From contig CAJQOR010000499.1 in assembly GCA_905479965.1 (NCBI GenBank), positions 1 through 6,854 on the forward strand: a DNA stretch of 6,854 nt. Reading direction: 5' to 3'. Made by a program: the position numbers and the translations under genes. The DNA comes from an uncultured Rhizobiaceae group bacterium (GTDB lineage Bacteria > Pseudomonadota > Alphaproteobacteria > Rhizobiales > Rhizobiaceae). This document shows positions 1 through 5,749 of this stretch, piece after piece. The notes below the pieces were generated by a model, which saw nothing but the letters and a program-made list of their open reading frames with translations, was not told the DNA's origin and made no database searches. The stretch's first letter is position 1. Every line of letters begins with the position of its first letter.

Positions 1-774
1 CTTGAAGACATGAGTGAAATGTCTGAAGGAAACGCTTGGTTTCAACTTTATTTCAGTGGCAACAAAGCGGATTCTTTTAAGTTGATTGATCGCGCAAAAG
101 CAGCAGATTATCAAACACTTATCTTAACTGTTGACGTACCAGAAGTCGGCCGCAGACCACGTGAATTACGTCGTGGGTTTAAAATGCCATTTAAAATTGG
201 TGTGTCGCAATTCATCGACTTTGCACTTCATCCGAGCTGGTCGTTATCAACACTGTTCCATGGCAAACCGGAACTGGCGAACTTTGGTGGTAAATTTGGT
301 GCATTTGATCGCACCAGCAGTCGCGCCGGTGCTGACTGGGAACTGCTGCAAGATATACGCGAAAAATGGCAAGGTAATCTTGTGGTCAAAGGCGTGTTAG
401 ATCCTAGAGATGCCGTTAAATTGAAAGATGCAGGCGTGGATGCGATCCAAGTGTCTAGCCATGGTGGACGTCAATTAGACAGTGCCCCTGCCCCGATCCA
501 TGCATTACGCGAAATCCGCAAAATGGTTGGTAGTGATTACCCATTGTTTTTCGATAGCGGTTTGCGCTCTGGTGAAGATATTCTTAAATCCTATGCGCTT
601 GGTGCAGATTATGCATTCCTGGGACGGCCGTTCTCATACGCCATTGCAGCAAACGGTAATCATGGACTTACTGAATACACAATTAATGTTGCATCCGACA
701 TCAGTATTGCCCTGGCGCAATTGGGATTAAACGATATTAATGATCTCACAAAAGAATCTTTATGTAATTTTTAG
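1..774 (+). CDS. FMN-dependent alpha-hydroxy-acid dehydrogenase (LldD-like), 5' end cut off
   Basis: Oxidises an L-2-hydroxy acid (L-lactate is the commonest substrate) to the 2-oxo acid using FMN. The frame is open from the first base, so about 257 codons are visible and roughly the first 120 residues expected for a family of about 380 are outside the window. Visible motifs in order are WFQLYF, LTVDVPEVGRRPRELRRGF (substrate and FMN region), VVKG with the flavin-contacting lysine, SSHGGRQLD with the catalytic histidine (bases 454-480), then DSGLRSGEDILK and GADYAFLGRPF (FMN phosphate region). Two positions differ from the textbook motifs: Ser replaces Asn in SNHGGRQLD, and Ser replaces the middle Gly of DGGIR. 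The protein could therefore use lactate, glycolate or another 2-hydroxy acid; the family is certain, the substrate is not. It is convergent with mobB, the stop codons overlapping by 4 bases, and I see no terminator after it. Confidence 0.93.
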   Translation, partial: LEDMSEMSEGNAWFQLYFSGNKADSFKLIDRAKAADYQTLILTVDVPEVGRRPRELRRGFKMPFKIGVSQFIDFALHPSWSLSTLFHGKPELANFGGKFGAFDRTSSRAGADWELLQDIREKWQGNLVVKGVLDPRDAVKLKDAGVDAIQVSSHGGRQLDSAPAPIHALREIRKMVGSDYPLFFDSGLRSGEDILKSYALGADYAFLGRPFSYAIAANGNHGLTEYTINVASDISIALAQLGLNDINDLTKESLCNF

Positions 775-1280
775 CTTACGTAAAATTCTAAATAATCGAT
801 GATGAAGTCCGCAATCAACGATACATTATCAATATCAAGAACGGGTAGTTCAGTATCGAGGTGCATATCTGTCGCGTAAGCCACGATATTATGCATCTTC
901 TGCGGACCATTATTATTTAAGCCCACCTGCCTAATAGTCTGAATTTTGGGAATATCTGACGATTTGAACCCTTCAACAAGAATGACGTCTACCTTCGACA
1001 TTTTTTCTAGCAGTTCACCCAATTCAAACTCGCCCTCTTCCTTTGCAATCTCATGCATGAGGGCGAACCGATTGGCTGAAGCGAGCATGACTTCACTCGA
1101 GCCTGCTGCGCGGTGCTTAAAGCTGTCAGTGCCTTCCTGATCAATATCTACGTTGTGATGCGCATGCTTGACGCTTGAAACGCAGTACCCACGTTCGGAT
1201 AGTTCTTTAATAAGCGCGGAGGTGAGTGTCGTTTTCCCAGAATTTTTCCAACCAGAAATGCCAAATACTTTTTGTGCCAT
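771..1280 (-). CDS. mobB: Molybdopterin-guanine dinucleotide biosynthesis protein MobB
   Basis: A GTP-binding adaptor that assists MobA in attaching GMP to molybdopterin; it acts in the cytoplasm. The 169-residue protein is close to the usual MobB length of about 170. A Walker A P-loop, GWKNSGKTT, lies at residues 10-18. It is followed by SVKHAHHNVDID (residues 36-47), the GTDSFKHRAAG segment (50-60) with the Ser/His/Arg pattern typical of MobB, SANR (68-71), and VILVEGFK (99-106), a strongly conserved family signature. The start ATG at 1278-1280 shares its A with the TAA stop of mobA (TAATG), which implies translational coupling, so mobB is the second gene of a mobAB operon. Its 3' end overlaps the stop of the convergent lldD-like gene. 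No frameshift or missing motif is visible. Confidence 0.95.
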   Translation of the reverse strand: MAQKVFGISGWKNSGKTTLTSALIKELSERGYCVSSVKHAHHNVDIDQEGTDSFKHRAAGSSEVMLASANRFALMHEIAKEEGEFELGELLEKMSKVDVILVEGFKSSDIPKIQTIRQVGLNNNGPQKMHNIVAYATDMHLDTELPVLDIDNVSLIADFIIDYLEFYVS

Positions 1281-1891
1281 TAATGATTACCCTGGCTTGC
1301 AACAATGTTCTGCGCCATCTGCCAATCTTCAGGAGTATTGATGTTCATAAATGGATCTATTTCTTGTTTTTTTATGTCGACTTGGACCCAGTTTTTCGAA
1401 CGAATAAATGTCATTACTTTGCGATTGCCTGGGTTTTCCAAAAATAACGATAAGTCTTTTAAGCATTTAACCGACCACAATCCAAAGAGCTGCTGCGGGT
1501 AGCCATCATAATGTGCAATGGCGATATGATTTGGACCGATACCCTCGCTCAACGTATTCGCAAGATCATCAGGAAAGAAAGGGGCGTCTGCAGGAGCTGT
1601 CATAACATAATCGATCTCATCGTGACTTTGGTGCACCCAATTTAATACTGAATATATACCGGCCAATGGCCCTTGATGGTCATTATGTTCATCTAATATG
1701 ATTTGATGCCCGAGAGAATTGATTGCATCTTCCTTGCTATTGAGGTTGATGACGACCTGGCTAATTTGCTGACTAAGCTTACGTGCAGCGCGCGCGAGTA
1801 GAAATTCATCCTGTAGTTTTAACAACAGTTTATTCGACCCTGCCATACGTCGCGACTGTCCTCCTGCAATAATAGCACCAAGAATTTTCAT
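1280..1891 (-). CDS. mobA: Molybdenum cofactor guanylyltransferase MobA
   Basis: Transfers GMP from GTP to Mo-molybdopterin, giving the guanine dinucleotide cofactor used by enzymes of the DMSO reductase class. The 203-residue protein has the nucleotidyltransferase fold. The N-terminal nucleotide-binding signature AGGQSRRM is at residues 9-16, with the conserved lysine at 21. QGPLAGI follows at 73-79. APADAPFFP is at 99-107, its Asp102 corresponding to the Mg-binding aspartate of the usual CDTPFLP motif. NINTPEDW lies near the C-terminus (183-190). The start ATG at 1889-1891 has AAAGGA at 1896-1901, four bases upstream. A 19-codon reading frame ends in TGA one base before this ATG. The downstream partner mobB is coupled through TAATG. 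The gene is divergent from the DUF971-mrp operon. Confidence 0.95.
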   Translation of the reverse strand: MKILGAIIAGGQSRRMAGSNKLLLKLQDEFLLARAARKLSQQISQVVINLNSKEDAINSLGHQIILDEHNDHQGPLAGIYSVLNWVHQSHDEIDYVMTAPADAPFFPDDLANTLSEGIGPNHIAIAHYDGYPQQLFGLWSVKCLKDLSLFLENPGNRKVMTFIRSKNWVQVDIKKQEIDPFMNINTPEDWQMAQNIVASQGNH

Positions 1892-1892
1892 T

Positions 1893-1952
1893 TCATCCTT
1901 TCAACAGCCAACAAAGCTCTGGCAAAACCTTTCCATCTCTTGGGTCAAGCAT
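1893..1952 (-). other. Short reading frame directly upstream of mobA (leader peptide or gene remnant?)
   Basis: An ATG at 1950-1952 opens 19 codons reading MLDPRDGKVLPELCWLLKG and ends in TGA at 1893-1895, one base before the mobA ATG; its last codons double as the mobA ribosome binding site. The frame stays open a few codons further upstream (with ARKNPE before the Met) until an in-frame TAA. The composition looks protein-like rather than random, but I do not recognise it and there is no convincing ribosome binding site in front of it. It may be a coupled leader peptide, the surviving 3' end of a lost gene, or chance. Confidence 0.3.
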
Positions 1953-1982
1953 CTCTGGATTTTTACGCGCATTCAAGCATTA

Positions 1983-2010
1983 TTTTTATAATCATGGTGC
2001 GACACTTCAA
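1983..2010 (-). promoter_or_regulatory. Candidate promoter for mobAB
   Basis: Read on the minus strand, TTGAAG (2005-2010) is followed after 16 bases by TAAAAA (1983-1988), inside the AT-rich stretch TATAAAAATAAT. Transcription would then start near 1975, leaving a leader of about 85 bases that contains the short frame ahead of mobA. The match to sigma-70 consensus is modest, so the placement is an inference from position and composition. Confidence 0.3.
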
Positions 2011-2060
2011 CCAAATGAAAATTATTCACAATTCCCCCTAGACAGTGGGTAGTTCTGTTC

Positions 2061-2089
2061 TTAACTGTAGATCAGATATTACGTAATTT
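2061..2089 (+). promoter_or_regulatory. Candidate promoter for the DUF971-mrp operon, with an ATTACGTAAT palindrome
   Basis: TTAACT (2061-2066) and TAATTT (2084-2089) are separated by 17 bases and lie just upstream of the operon. A perfect 10-base palindrome, ATTACGTAAT, occupies 2078-2087 and overlaps the proposed -10. The box matches are weak (4 of 6 and 3 of 6). If correct, transcription begins near 2096, which would rule out the GTG at 2093 as the translation start and favour ATG 2114. Confidence 0.22.
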
Positions 2090-2113
2090 ATTGTGCTAAA
2101 CGGGCGCTGGTTC

Positions 2114-2482
2114 ATGACAGATAGCAGTTCAAACGATACTCCGAAAGATATTCGCGTTTCCAAAGAACGCGGGATCATGGGATTGTTCTATCATGATGGA
2201 ACTGAGGGTGAGTTATCGTCTGAATATTTGCGCATTTCTTCACCATCCGCGGAGGTTAAAGGCCATGGCCCTGGTCAAGAAGTTCCGCAAGTCGGTAAGC
2301 GCAATGTGCTCATCACAAATATTGAACCTGTGGGACGTTACGCGATCCGTATCATCTTTTCTGATGGGCATGACACGGGTATATTTAACTGGCCATATTT
2401 GCGGCAATTGATCGATGAAAAAGAAACTCGATGGTCTGATTATCTTCAAGATTTAAATTCCAAAGGCCTTTCGCGCGATTAA
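2114..2482 (+). CDS. DUF971 (gamma-butyrobetaine hydroxylase N-terminal-like) domain protein
   Basis: A small protein of 122 residues consisting almost wholly of one DUF971 domain. Visible signatures in order are PKDIRVSKERG near the N-terminus, FYHDGTEGELSSEYLR, SPSAEVKGHGPGQ, GKRNVLITNIEPVGRYAIRI, FSDGHDTGIFNWPYL, and a C-terminal WSDYLQDLNSKGLSRD. The domain occurs as the N-terminal zinc-binding part of gamma-butyrobetaine hydroxylase and as the C-terminal domain of plant HCF101, but there is no dioxygenase domain here. The gene sits 42 bases before mrp on the same strand, so a role alongside Mrp in Fe-S cluster handling is the best inference. I chose ATG 2114; a GTG at 2093 in the same frame would add seven residues but has no ribosome binding site. 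The exact biochemical function is unknown. Confidence 0.88.
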   Translation: MTDSSSNDTPKDIRVSKERGIMGLFYHDGTEGELSSEYLRISSPSAEVKGHGPGQEVPQVGKRNVLITNIEPVGRYAIRIIFSDGHDTGIFNWPYLRQLIDEKETRWSDYLQDLNSKGLSRD

Positions 2483-2524
2483 AGACCATAGCGAGCCAAA
2501 AATCATACAACAGCAGGACAAGAA

Positions 2525-3670
2525 ATGGCACACGTAACGAATGAAACTGTAATTGAATGTCTTAAGACAATCAAAGGCCCAAACCTTGAGGGTGACATCG
2601 TCTCCCTTGGTATGGTCAGCCCGATTATGATTGATGGCGGCAAAGTAATTTTTACAATAACAGTGCCATCTGATCAAACGGAAAAGCTGGAACCTATGCG
2701 CTTAGCAGCGCAAAAAGCTGTGAGCGAATTAGATGGCGTTACGGGCGCTACAGTCATTTTTACAGCAGAACACGCAGGCGGAACAGTGCCAAGCTCACAA
2801 CGCCCAACGGCATCTGCATCTCCACCAAAGGCACCGACGAACTCAGCTGCACGACAAGCCAATAACAGCGCGCCAGTTCCGGGCATCAAATCTATAATTG
2901 CTGTCGCATCTGGTAAAGGTGGCGTTGGCAAATCCACAACATCCGTTAATCTTGCAATCGCGCTTGCAAAACTTGGCCAGAAAGTTGGTATTTTAGATGC
3001 TGATATTTATGGTCCTTCTATGCCGCGCCTTATGGGGATTAAAGATCAGCCAACGGTGAATGGAAAAATTCTAACACCGCTTGAAGGTCATGGCGTGAAA
3101 GTTATGTCCATGGGCTTTTTGGTTGATGAAGATACACCTATGATCTGGCGTGGTCCTATGGTGATATCTGCGTTAACACAAATGCTGCGTGAAGTCGCCT
3201 GGGGCGATCTTGATGTGCTTGTTGTTGATATGCCGCCAGGCACAGGCGATGCGCAGTTGACCATGTCTCAAAACGTACCGCTTGCAGGTGCTGTGATTGT
3301 GTCTACACCGCAAGATATTGCACTTATTGATGCGCGCAAGGGCCTTAATATGTTCCGCAAAGTCGATGTCCCTATTTTAGGAATCATTGAAAATATGAGT
3401 ATGTTTATTTGTCCTAAATGTGGAGAACGATCTGACATATTTGGACATGGTGGCGCACGTGACGAAGCTGAGAAAGTTGGTGTTCCATTTTTAGGTGAAG
3501 TGCCACTGCATATGGAAATTCGTAAAAACTCAGATGGCGGCACACCAATTGCCGCATCAGACCCCGAAGGGCCACACGCAAAAGTCTATGAAGAGATCGC
3601 TCAATCGATTATCAGTTCGCTGGATGGTGCTGGATTTGAAGGCGTCGCTCCGAGCATTACGTTTGAATAA
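2525..3670 (+). CDS. mrp: Mrp/ApbC-type Fe-S cluster carrier ATPase
   Basis: Binds a bridging Fe-S cluster as a dimer and hands it to apo-proteins; cytoplasmic member of the MinD/NBP35 P-loop family. The 381-residue protein has three parts. An N-terminal DUF59/MIP18 domain covers about residues 5-82, with GDIVSLGMV at 23-31. A Pro/Ala/Ser-rich linker runs to about 120. The ATPase domain then carries the deviant Walker A GKGGVGKSTT at 130-139 (Lys131 and Lys136), LDADIYGPSMPRL at 157-169, the Walker B/switch region VVDMPPGTGDAQL at 233-245, and the cluster-ligating CPKC at 296-299. DUF59 lacks the conserved cysteine seen in some relatives, a form I associate with alphaproteobacterial Mrp. ATG 2525 has AGGA at 2515-2518, six bases upstream. 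It follows the DUF971 gene by 42 bases and ends just before a strong terminator. No anomalies seen. Confidence 0.96.
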   Translation: MAHVTNETVIECLKTIKGPNLEGDIVSLGMVSPIMIDGGKVIFTITVPSDQTEKLEPMRLAAQKAVSELDGVTGATVIFTAEHAGGTVPSSQRPTASASPPKAPTNSAARQANNSAPVPGIKSIIAVASGKGGVGKSTTSVNLAIALAKLGQKVGILDADIYGPSMPRLMGIKDQPTVNGKILTPLEGHGVKVMSMGFLVDEDTPMIWRGPMVISALTQMLREVAWGDLDVLVVDMPPGTGDAQLTMSQNVPLAGAVIVSTPQDIALIDARKGLNMFRKVDVPILGIIENMSMFICPKCGERSDIFGHGGARDEAEKVGVPFLGEVPLHMEIRKNSDGGTPIAASDPEGPHAKVYEEIAQSIISSLDGAGFEGVAPSITFE

Positions 3671-3686
3671 AACGCAGTTCATAAAA

Positions 3687-3699
3687 CTTGATTATCAAG
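3687..3699. repeat. Small palindrome beside the mrp terminator
   Basis: CTTGAT-T-ATCAAG is a perfect 6-base inverted repeat around one central base. On the minus strand it is followed immediately by TTTTATG, so it could act as a weak terminator hairpin for the minus-strand glycosylase gene that ends at 3724. Its last three bases overlap the stem of the main terminator, so the two hairpins cannot both form completely. Confidence 0.45.
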
Positions 3700-3725
3700 C
3701 CCGGTCATTTTGATCGGGCTTTTTT
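3697..3725 (+). terminator. Rho-independent terminator of the DUF971-mrp operon
   Basis: An 11-base-pair stem (AAGCCCGGTCA / TGATCGGGCTT, one G-U pair) with a three-base loop ends in a run of six T. It starts 26 bases after the mrp stop codon. The last T residues are shared with the TAA stop codon (minus strand, 3724-3726) of the convergent glycosylase gene. Read on the minus strand the same stem is followed not by a T run but by a second small palindrome (3687-3699) and then TTTT, so termination from that side is plausible but weaker. Confidence 0.88.
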
Positions 3726-4887
3726 ATATCTCGCATAACCAATTGATATCATTGACCTTAACAAATCGTGCTAAACGCTCTAATTCGCTTTGTAATTTCT
3801 GAATGCGAGCGGCGCCCCATTTTGTTTTTCCTTCTGGCCAAAACTGAATGATGTTAAGCGCGTCTTTTTTGCGGTCAGCCTTCACTTCAATTCGGCCCAC
3901 AAAACGATCACCTTCTAAAATAGGATAGACGTAATACCCCCATTGGCGTTTAGCGGCTGGTACAAACATTTCAATCCGATAGTTGAACCCAAATAAGCGT
4001 TCTGCTCGATTACGATCTCGAATGGCTGGGTCAAAAGGATTTAAGATCCGTAAGCGAGATGTTGGAGTTTGCAATGACGCAAGACGATCTTCTATATCTT
4101 CTGGCCCGAAGGCTTCAACCCAGCTATTATCATATGATTGAACACGCACGGGAACCAAGTGTTTGTTTTCGCTTACCCAAGATTTAACTTCCGGAAGATC
4201 AGTTGCTTCCCAGAACTTATGGATATCAGATGCAGTGCCAAATGATAAGCGATCTAATGCCTGTTCGCAAAGCCAATCTACTTGTGTTTGGTCGCCAATA
4301 TTTTGTTGCCAAAGATGCTCTGGGAAAACACGTTCTGCCAGATTATAAAACTTGGTGAAATTTACCCGATGGCAGGTGGCTAGCTCGCCTGAATACCACA
4401 TATAATCGAGCGCAAGTTTATGCGGCGGCCGCTGCCACATTGTTTTTTCTCCCTTGATTTTGGTATCAAAATCGTGAGTCGATAATGGCCCTTGCATCCG
4501 AATACGGTCTTTGATGTCTTCGCGGCCATCTGTACCCAACATGCTGGAATACCAATTTGAACGATCAATTAGGTCTTTTTTGCGTTTAAACTGCCGCTTC
4601 CACATCGGCAAAAATTCCATCGGTAGTACCGACGCATCATGGGTGAAGTGTTCAAAAATAGATCGATCTTTACCCAAAGCCTTATCAAGCATGGGCTCAC
4701 GATAATTTTGGTTGCGGCTCCATAAGATGTGGTGATGCGCACGCGAAACAACCTGAATCGTATCAAGTTGCACAAAACCAAGATCATGTATGATTTTGGA
4801 TAAATCTAATGATCCCGTTGGGGCTTTGGCGAGACCAGTTGTCGCCAACCATAAAGATCTGGCTGTCTTGTTATCAATTTCAAGCAT
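3724..4887 (-). CDS. ycaQ: YcaQ/AlkX-type winged-helix DNA glycosylase
   Basis: Member of the AlkZ/YcaQ family (HTH_42, formerly DUF1006). E. coli YcaQ removes N7-alkylated purines, including nitrogen-mustard interstrand crosslinks. Using ATG 4887 the protein has 387 residues, close to the roughly 410 of E. coli YcaQ. The family's catalytic QxD motif is present as QLD at residues 40-42, within GFVQLDTIQVVSRAHH. Other recognisable blocks are the HD-A-LP segment after FEHF, the WQRPPHKLALDYMWYSGEL helix-turn-helix region, and the highly conserved C-terminal block starting FDPAIRDRNRAERLF at 285 and continuing through AAKRQWGYYVYP to VGRIEVKADR. An in-frame ATG at 4959 would overlap the SDR gene by 38 bases and add a non-homologous tail; ATG 4887 has an adjacent AGGT and fits the family N-terminus. 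It lies 34 bases after the SDR gene, so is probably co-transcribed with it. The family is sure; lesion specificity is inferred from QxD. Confidence 0.92.
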   Translation of the reverse strand: MLEIDNKTARSLWLATTGLAKAPTGSLDLSKIIHDLGFVQLDTIQVVSRAHHHILWSRNQNYREPMLDKALGKDRSIFEHFTHDASVLPMEFLPMWKRQFKRKKDLIDRSNWYSSMLGTDGREDIKDRIRMQGPLSTHDFDTKIKGEKTMWQRPPHKLALDYMWYSGELATCHRVNFTKFYNLAERVFPEHLWQQNIGDQTQVDWLCEQALDRLSFGTASDIHKFWEATDLPEVKSWVSENKHLVPVRVQSYDNSWVEAFGPEDIEDRLASLQTPTSRLRILNPFDPAIRDRNRAERLFGFNYRIEMFVPAAKRQWGYYVYPILEGDRFVGRIEVKADRKKDALNIIQFWPEGKTKWGAARIQKLQSELERLARFVKVNDINWLCEI

Positions 4888-4890
4888 GTT

Positions 4891-4895
4891 ACCTA
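4891..4895 (-). promoter_or_regulatory. Ribosome binding site that sets the ycaQ start
   Basis: On the minus strand TAGGT lies three bases before ATG 4887. The spacing is tight, but no better site supports the in-frame ATG at 4959, and the protein beginning at 4887 aligns with the family from its first helix. Confidence 0.45.
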
Positions 4896-4921
4896 TCGCA
4901 GTGTATTGATCGGACTGATGA

Positions 4922-5659
4922 CTAATATGTGGCTCTACCACCAGATAAATCAAACACACCAGCAGTGGTAAAGCTGTTTTCTTCTGATACTAACCAGGCA
5001 ATCATATTGGCAGCTTCTTCAACTTCTAAGAACCGACCACGCGGAATTTTAGACAACATATATTGAATATGCTCTTCGCTCATTTGATCAAAAATTCTGG
5101 TCTTAGCCGCAGCTGGTGTAACGCAATTTACTGCGATATCTTGATCCGCATGTTCCTTGCCCAGAGATTTAGTTAAAGCAATAACACCAGCTTTTGCCGA
5201 CGAGTATGCCGATGCGTTTGGATTGCCCTCTTTGCCCGCTACAGACGCAATGTTTAAAATACGTCCATAACCATGCGCTTGCATACGCGCAACCACTGCC
5301 TTGTTGACGATAAATGTACCGTTCAAATCAACATCAATCACCTGGCGCCAAGCATCAATATCATAGTCGACAAGTTTATCATTAGGTCCGGTAATGCCAG
5401 CGCTATGAATAAGAGCCGTTATTGGTCCAAGTTTTTCTTCTGTTTCACTGACGGCGTCAAAGACTTGCTGCGCATCAACAACGTTGACATAACAGATGCA
5501 ATTGGGGAATTCGCTCAATACGCCGTTGGCAACATCCATGGCTTTTTTATCCATATCCCATATTGCTATGGAATAGCCATTTTTTGCGAGCTTGATAGCT
5601 GTTGCAAGACCGATACCTTGCGCACCACCTGTGATGATTGCAACTTGTTTTCTAGTCAT
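4922..5659 (-). CDS. Short-chain dehydrogenase/reductase (SDR), classical FabG-like type, substrate unknown
   Basis: NAD(P)-dependent oxidoreductase of the classical SDR family, 245 residues, the normal length. The dinucleotide-binding motif TGGAQGIG is at residues 10-17. Asp35 at the end of the second strand (IAIWDMD) favours NAD over NADP. HSAG at 85-88 stands where NNAG is usual. Asn113 (DLNGTF), Ser139 (NIASVAG), Tyr152 and Lys156 (YSSAKAG) complete the catalytic tetrad. The segment after the active site reads TPAAAKTRIFDQM, so the usual PG is PA, and the protein ends in FDLSGGRATY. It could be annotated as a 3-oxoacyl-ACP reductase, but the neighbours give no fatty-acid context and a sugar-acid or other hydroxy-compound dehydrogenase is equally likely. 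GGAGGAGG seven bases before ATG 5659 predicts strong translation. It lies downstream of dedA and upstream of ycaQ, with its own candidate promoter. Confidence 0.93.
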   Translation of the reverse strand: MTRKQVAIITGGAQGIGLATAIKLAKNGYSIAIWDMDKKAMDVANGVLSEFPNCICYVNVVDAQQVFDAVSETEEKLGPITALIHSAGITGPNDKLVDYDIDAWRQVIDVDLNGTFIVNKAVVARMQAHGYGRILNIASVAGKEGNPNASAYSSAKAGVIALTKSLGKEHADQDIAVNCVTPAAAKTRIFDQMSEEHIQYMLSKIPRGRFLEVEEAANMIAWLVSEENSFTTAGVFDLSGGRATY

Positions 5660-5666
5660 TCTATAG

Positions 5667-5674
5667 CCTCCTCC
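5667..5674 (-). promoter_or_regulatory. Strong Shine-Dalgarno site of the SDR gene
   Basis: Minus strand GGAGGAGG, seven bases upstream of ATG 5659. It is the strongest ribosome binding site in the window and fixes the SDR start codon. Confidence 0.75.
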
Positions 5675-5694
5675 AAAAACAAATTCTTCACAAC

Positions 5695-5724
5695 ATACTA
5701 CTTAACTTAAATTGAGTTAATCAA
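5695..5724 (-). promoter_or_regulatory. Candidate promoter of the SDR gene
   Basis: On the minus strand TTGATT (5719-5724) and TAGTAT (5695-5700) are separated by 18 bases, each matching 4 of 6 sigma-70 consensus positions. The -35 lies inside the inverted repeat at 5707-5729. The 90-base gap to the dedA stop codon and the absence of a terminator in it leave both independent transcription and read-through possible. Confidence 0.35.
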
Positions 5725-5729
5725 TTTAA
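5702..5729. repeat. Two overlapping inverted repeats upstream of the SDR gene (candidate operator)
   Basis: TTAAATTGA (5707-5715) and TCAATTTAA (5721-5729) are perfect 9-base inverted arms around a 5-base spacer. A second pair, TTAACT (5702-5707) and AGTTAA (5715-5720), uses part of the same sequence, so the pairings exclude each other. There is no T run on the minus strand after it, so this is not an intrinsic terminator of dedA. The position over the proposed -35 suggests a repressor site. The AT-rich composition raises the chance of accidental palindromes. Confidence 0.5.
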
Positions 5730-5749
5730 ACCGTTGTTTTTACATATTA

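Noticed and set aside
776..783. TTACGTAA palindrome, also found within 2078-2087
   Set aside because: The copy at 776-783 lies in the last mobB codons and the motif is short and AT-rich; two occurrences do not make a regulatory family.
2093..2113. GTG start at 2093 for the DUF971 protein
   Set aside because: No ribosome binding site precedes it and the candidate promoter would start transcription at about that base; ATG 2114 is enough for the whole domain.
2674..2937. An 87-codon open frame on the minus strand inside mrp
   Set aside because: Entirely opposite the conserved DUF59, linker and P-loop coding sequence; the frame is open because of codon bias in mrp.
4888..4959. Longer start for the glycosylase at ATG 4959
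   Set aside because: It overlaps the SDR coding sequence by 38 bases and adds 24 residues with no family resemblance; ATG 4887 gives the expected N-terminus.
1..5659. A sugar-acid pathway joining the LldD-like enzyme and the SDR dehydrogenase (for example lactate-producing deoxysugar breakdown)
   Set aside because: The two genes are more than 4 kb apart on opposite strands with unrelated genes between them and no other pathway gene is present.
5273..5710. A 145-codon open frame on the plus strand opposite the SDR gene
   Set aside because: It lies antisense to a clear SDR gene, shows no recognisable domain, is rich in rare-looking Cys/Ile/Asn runs and has no ribosome binding site.
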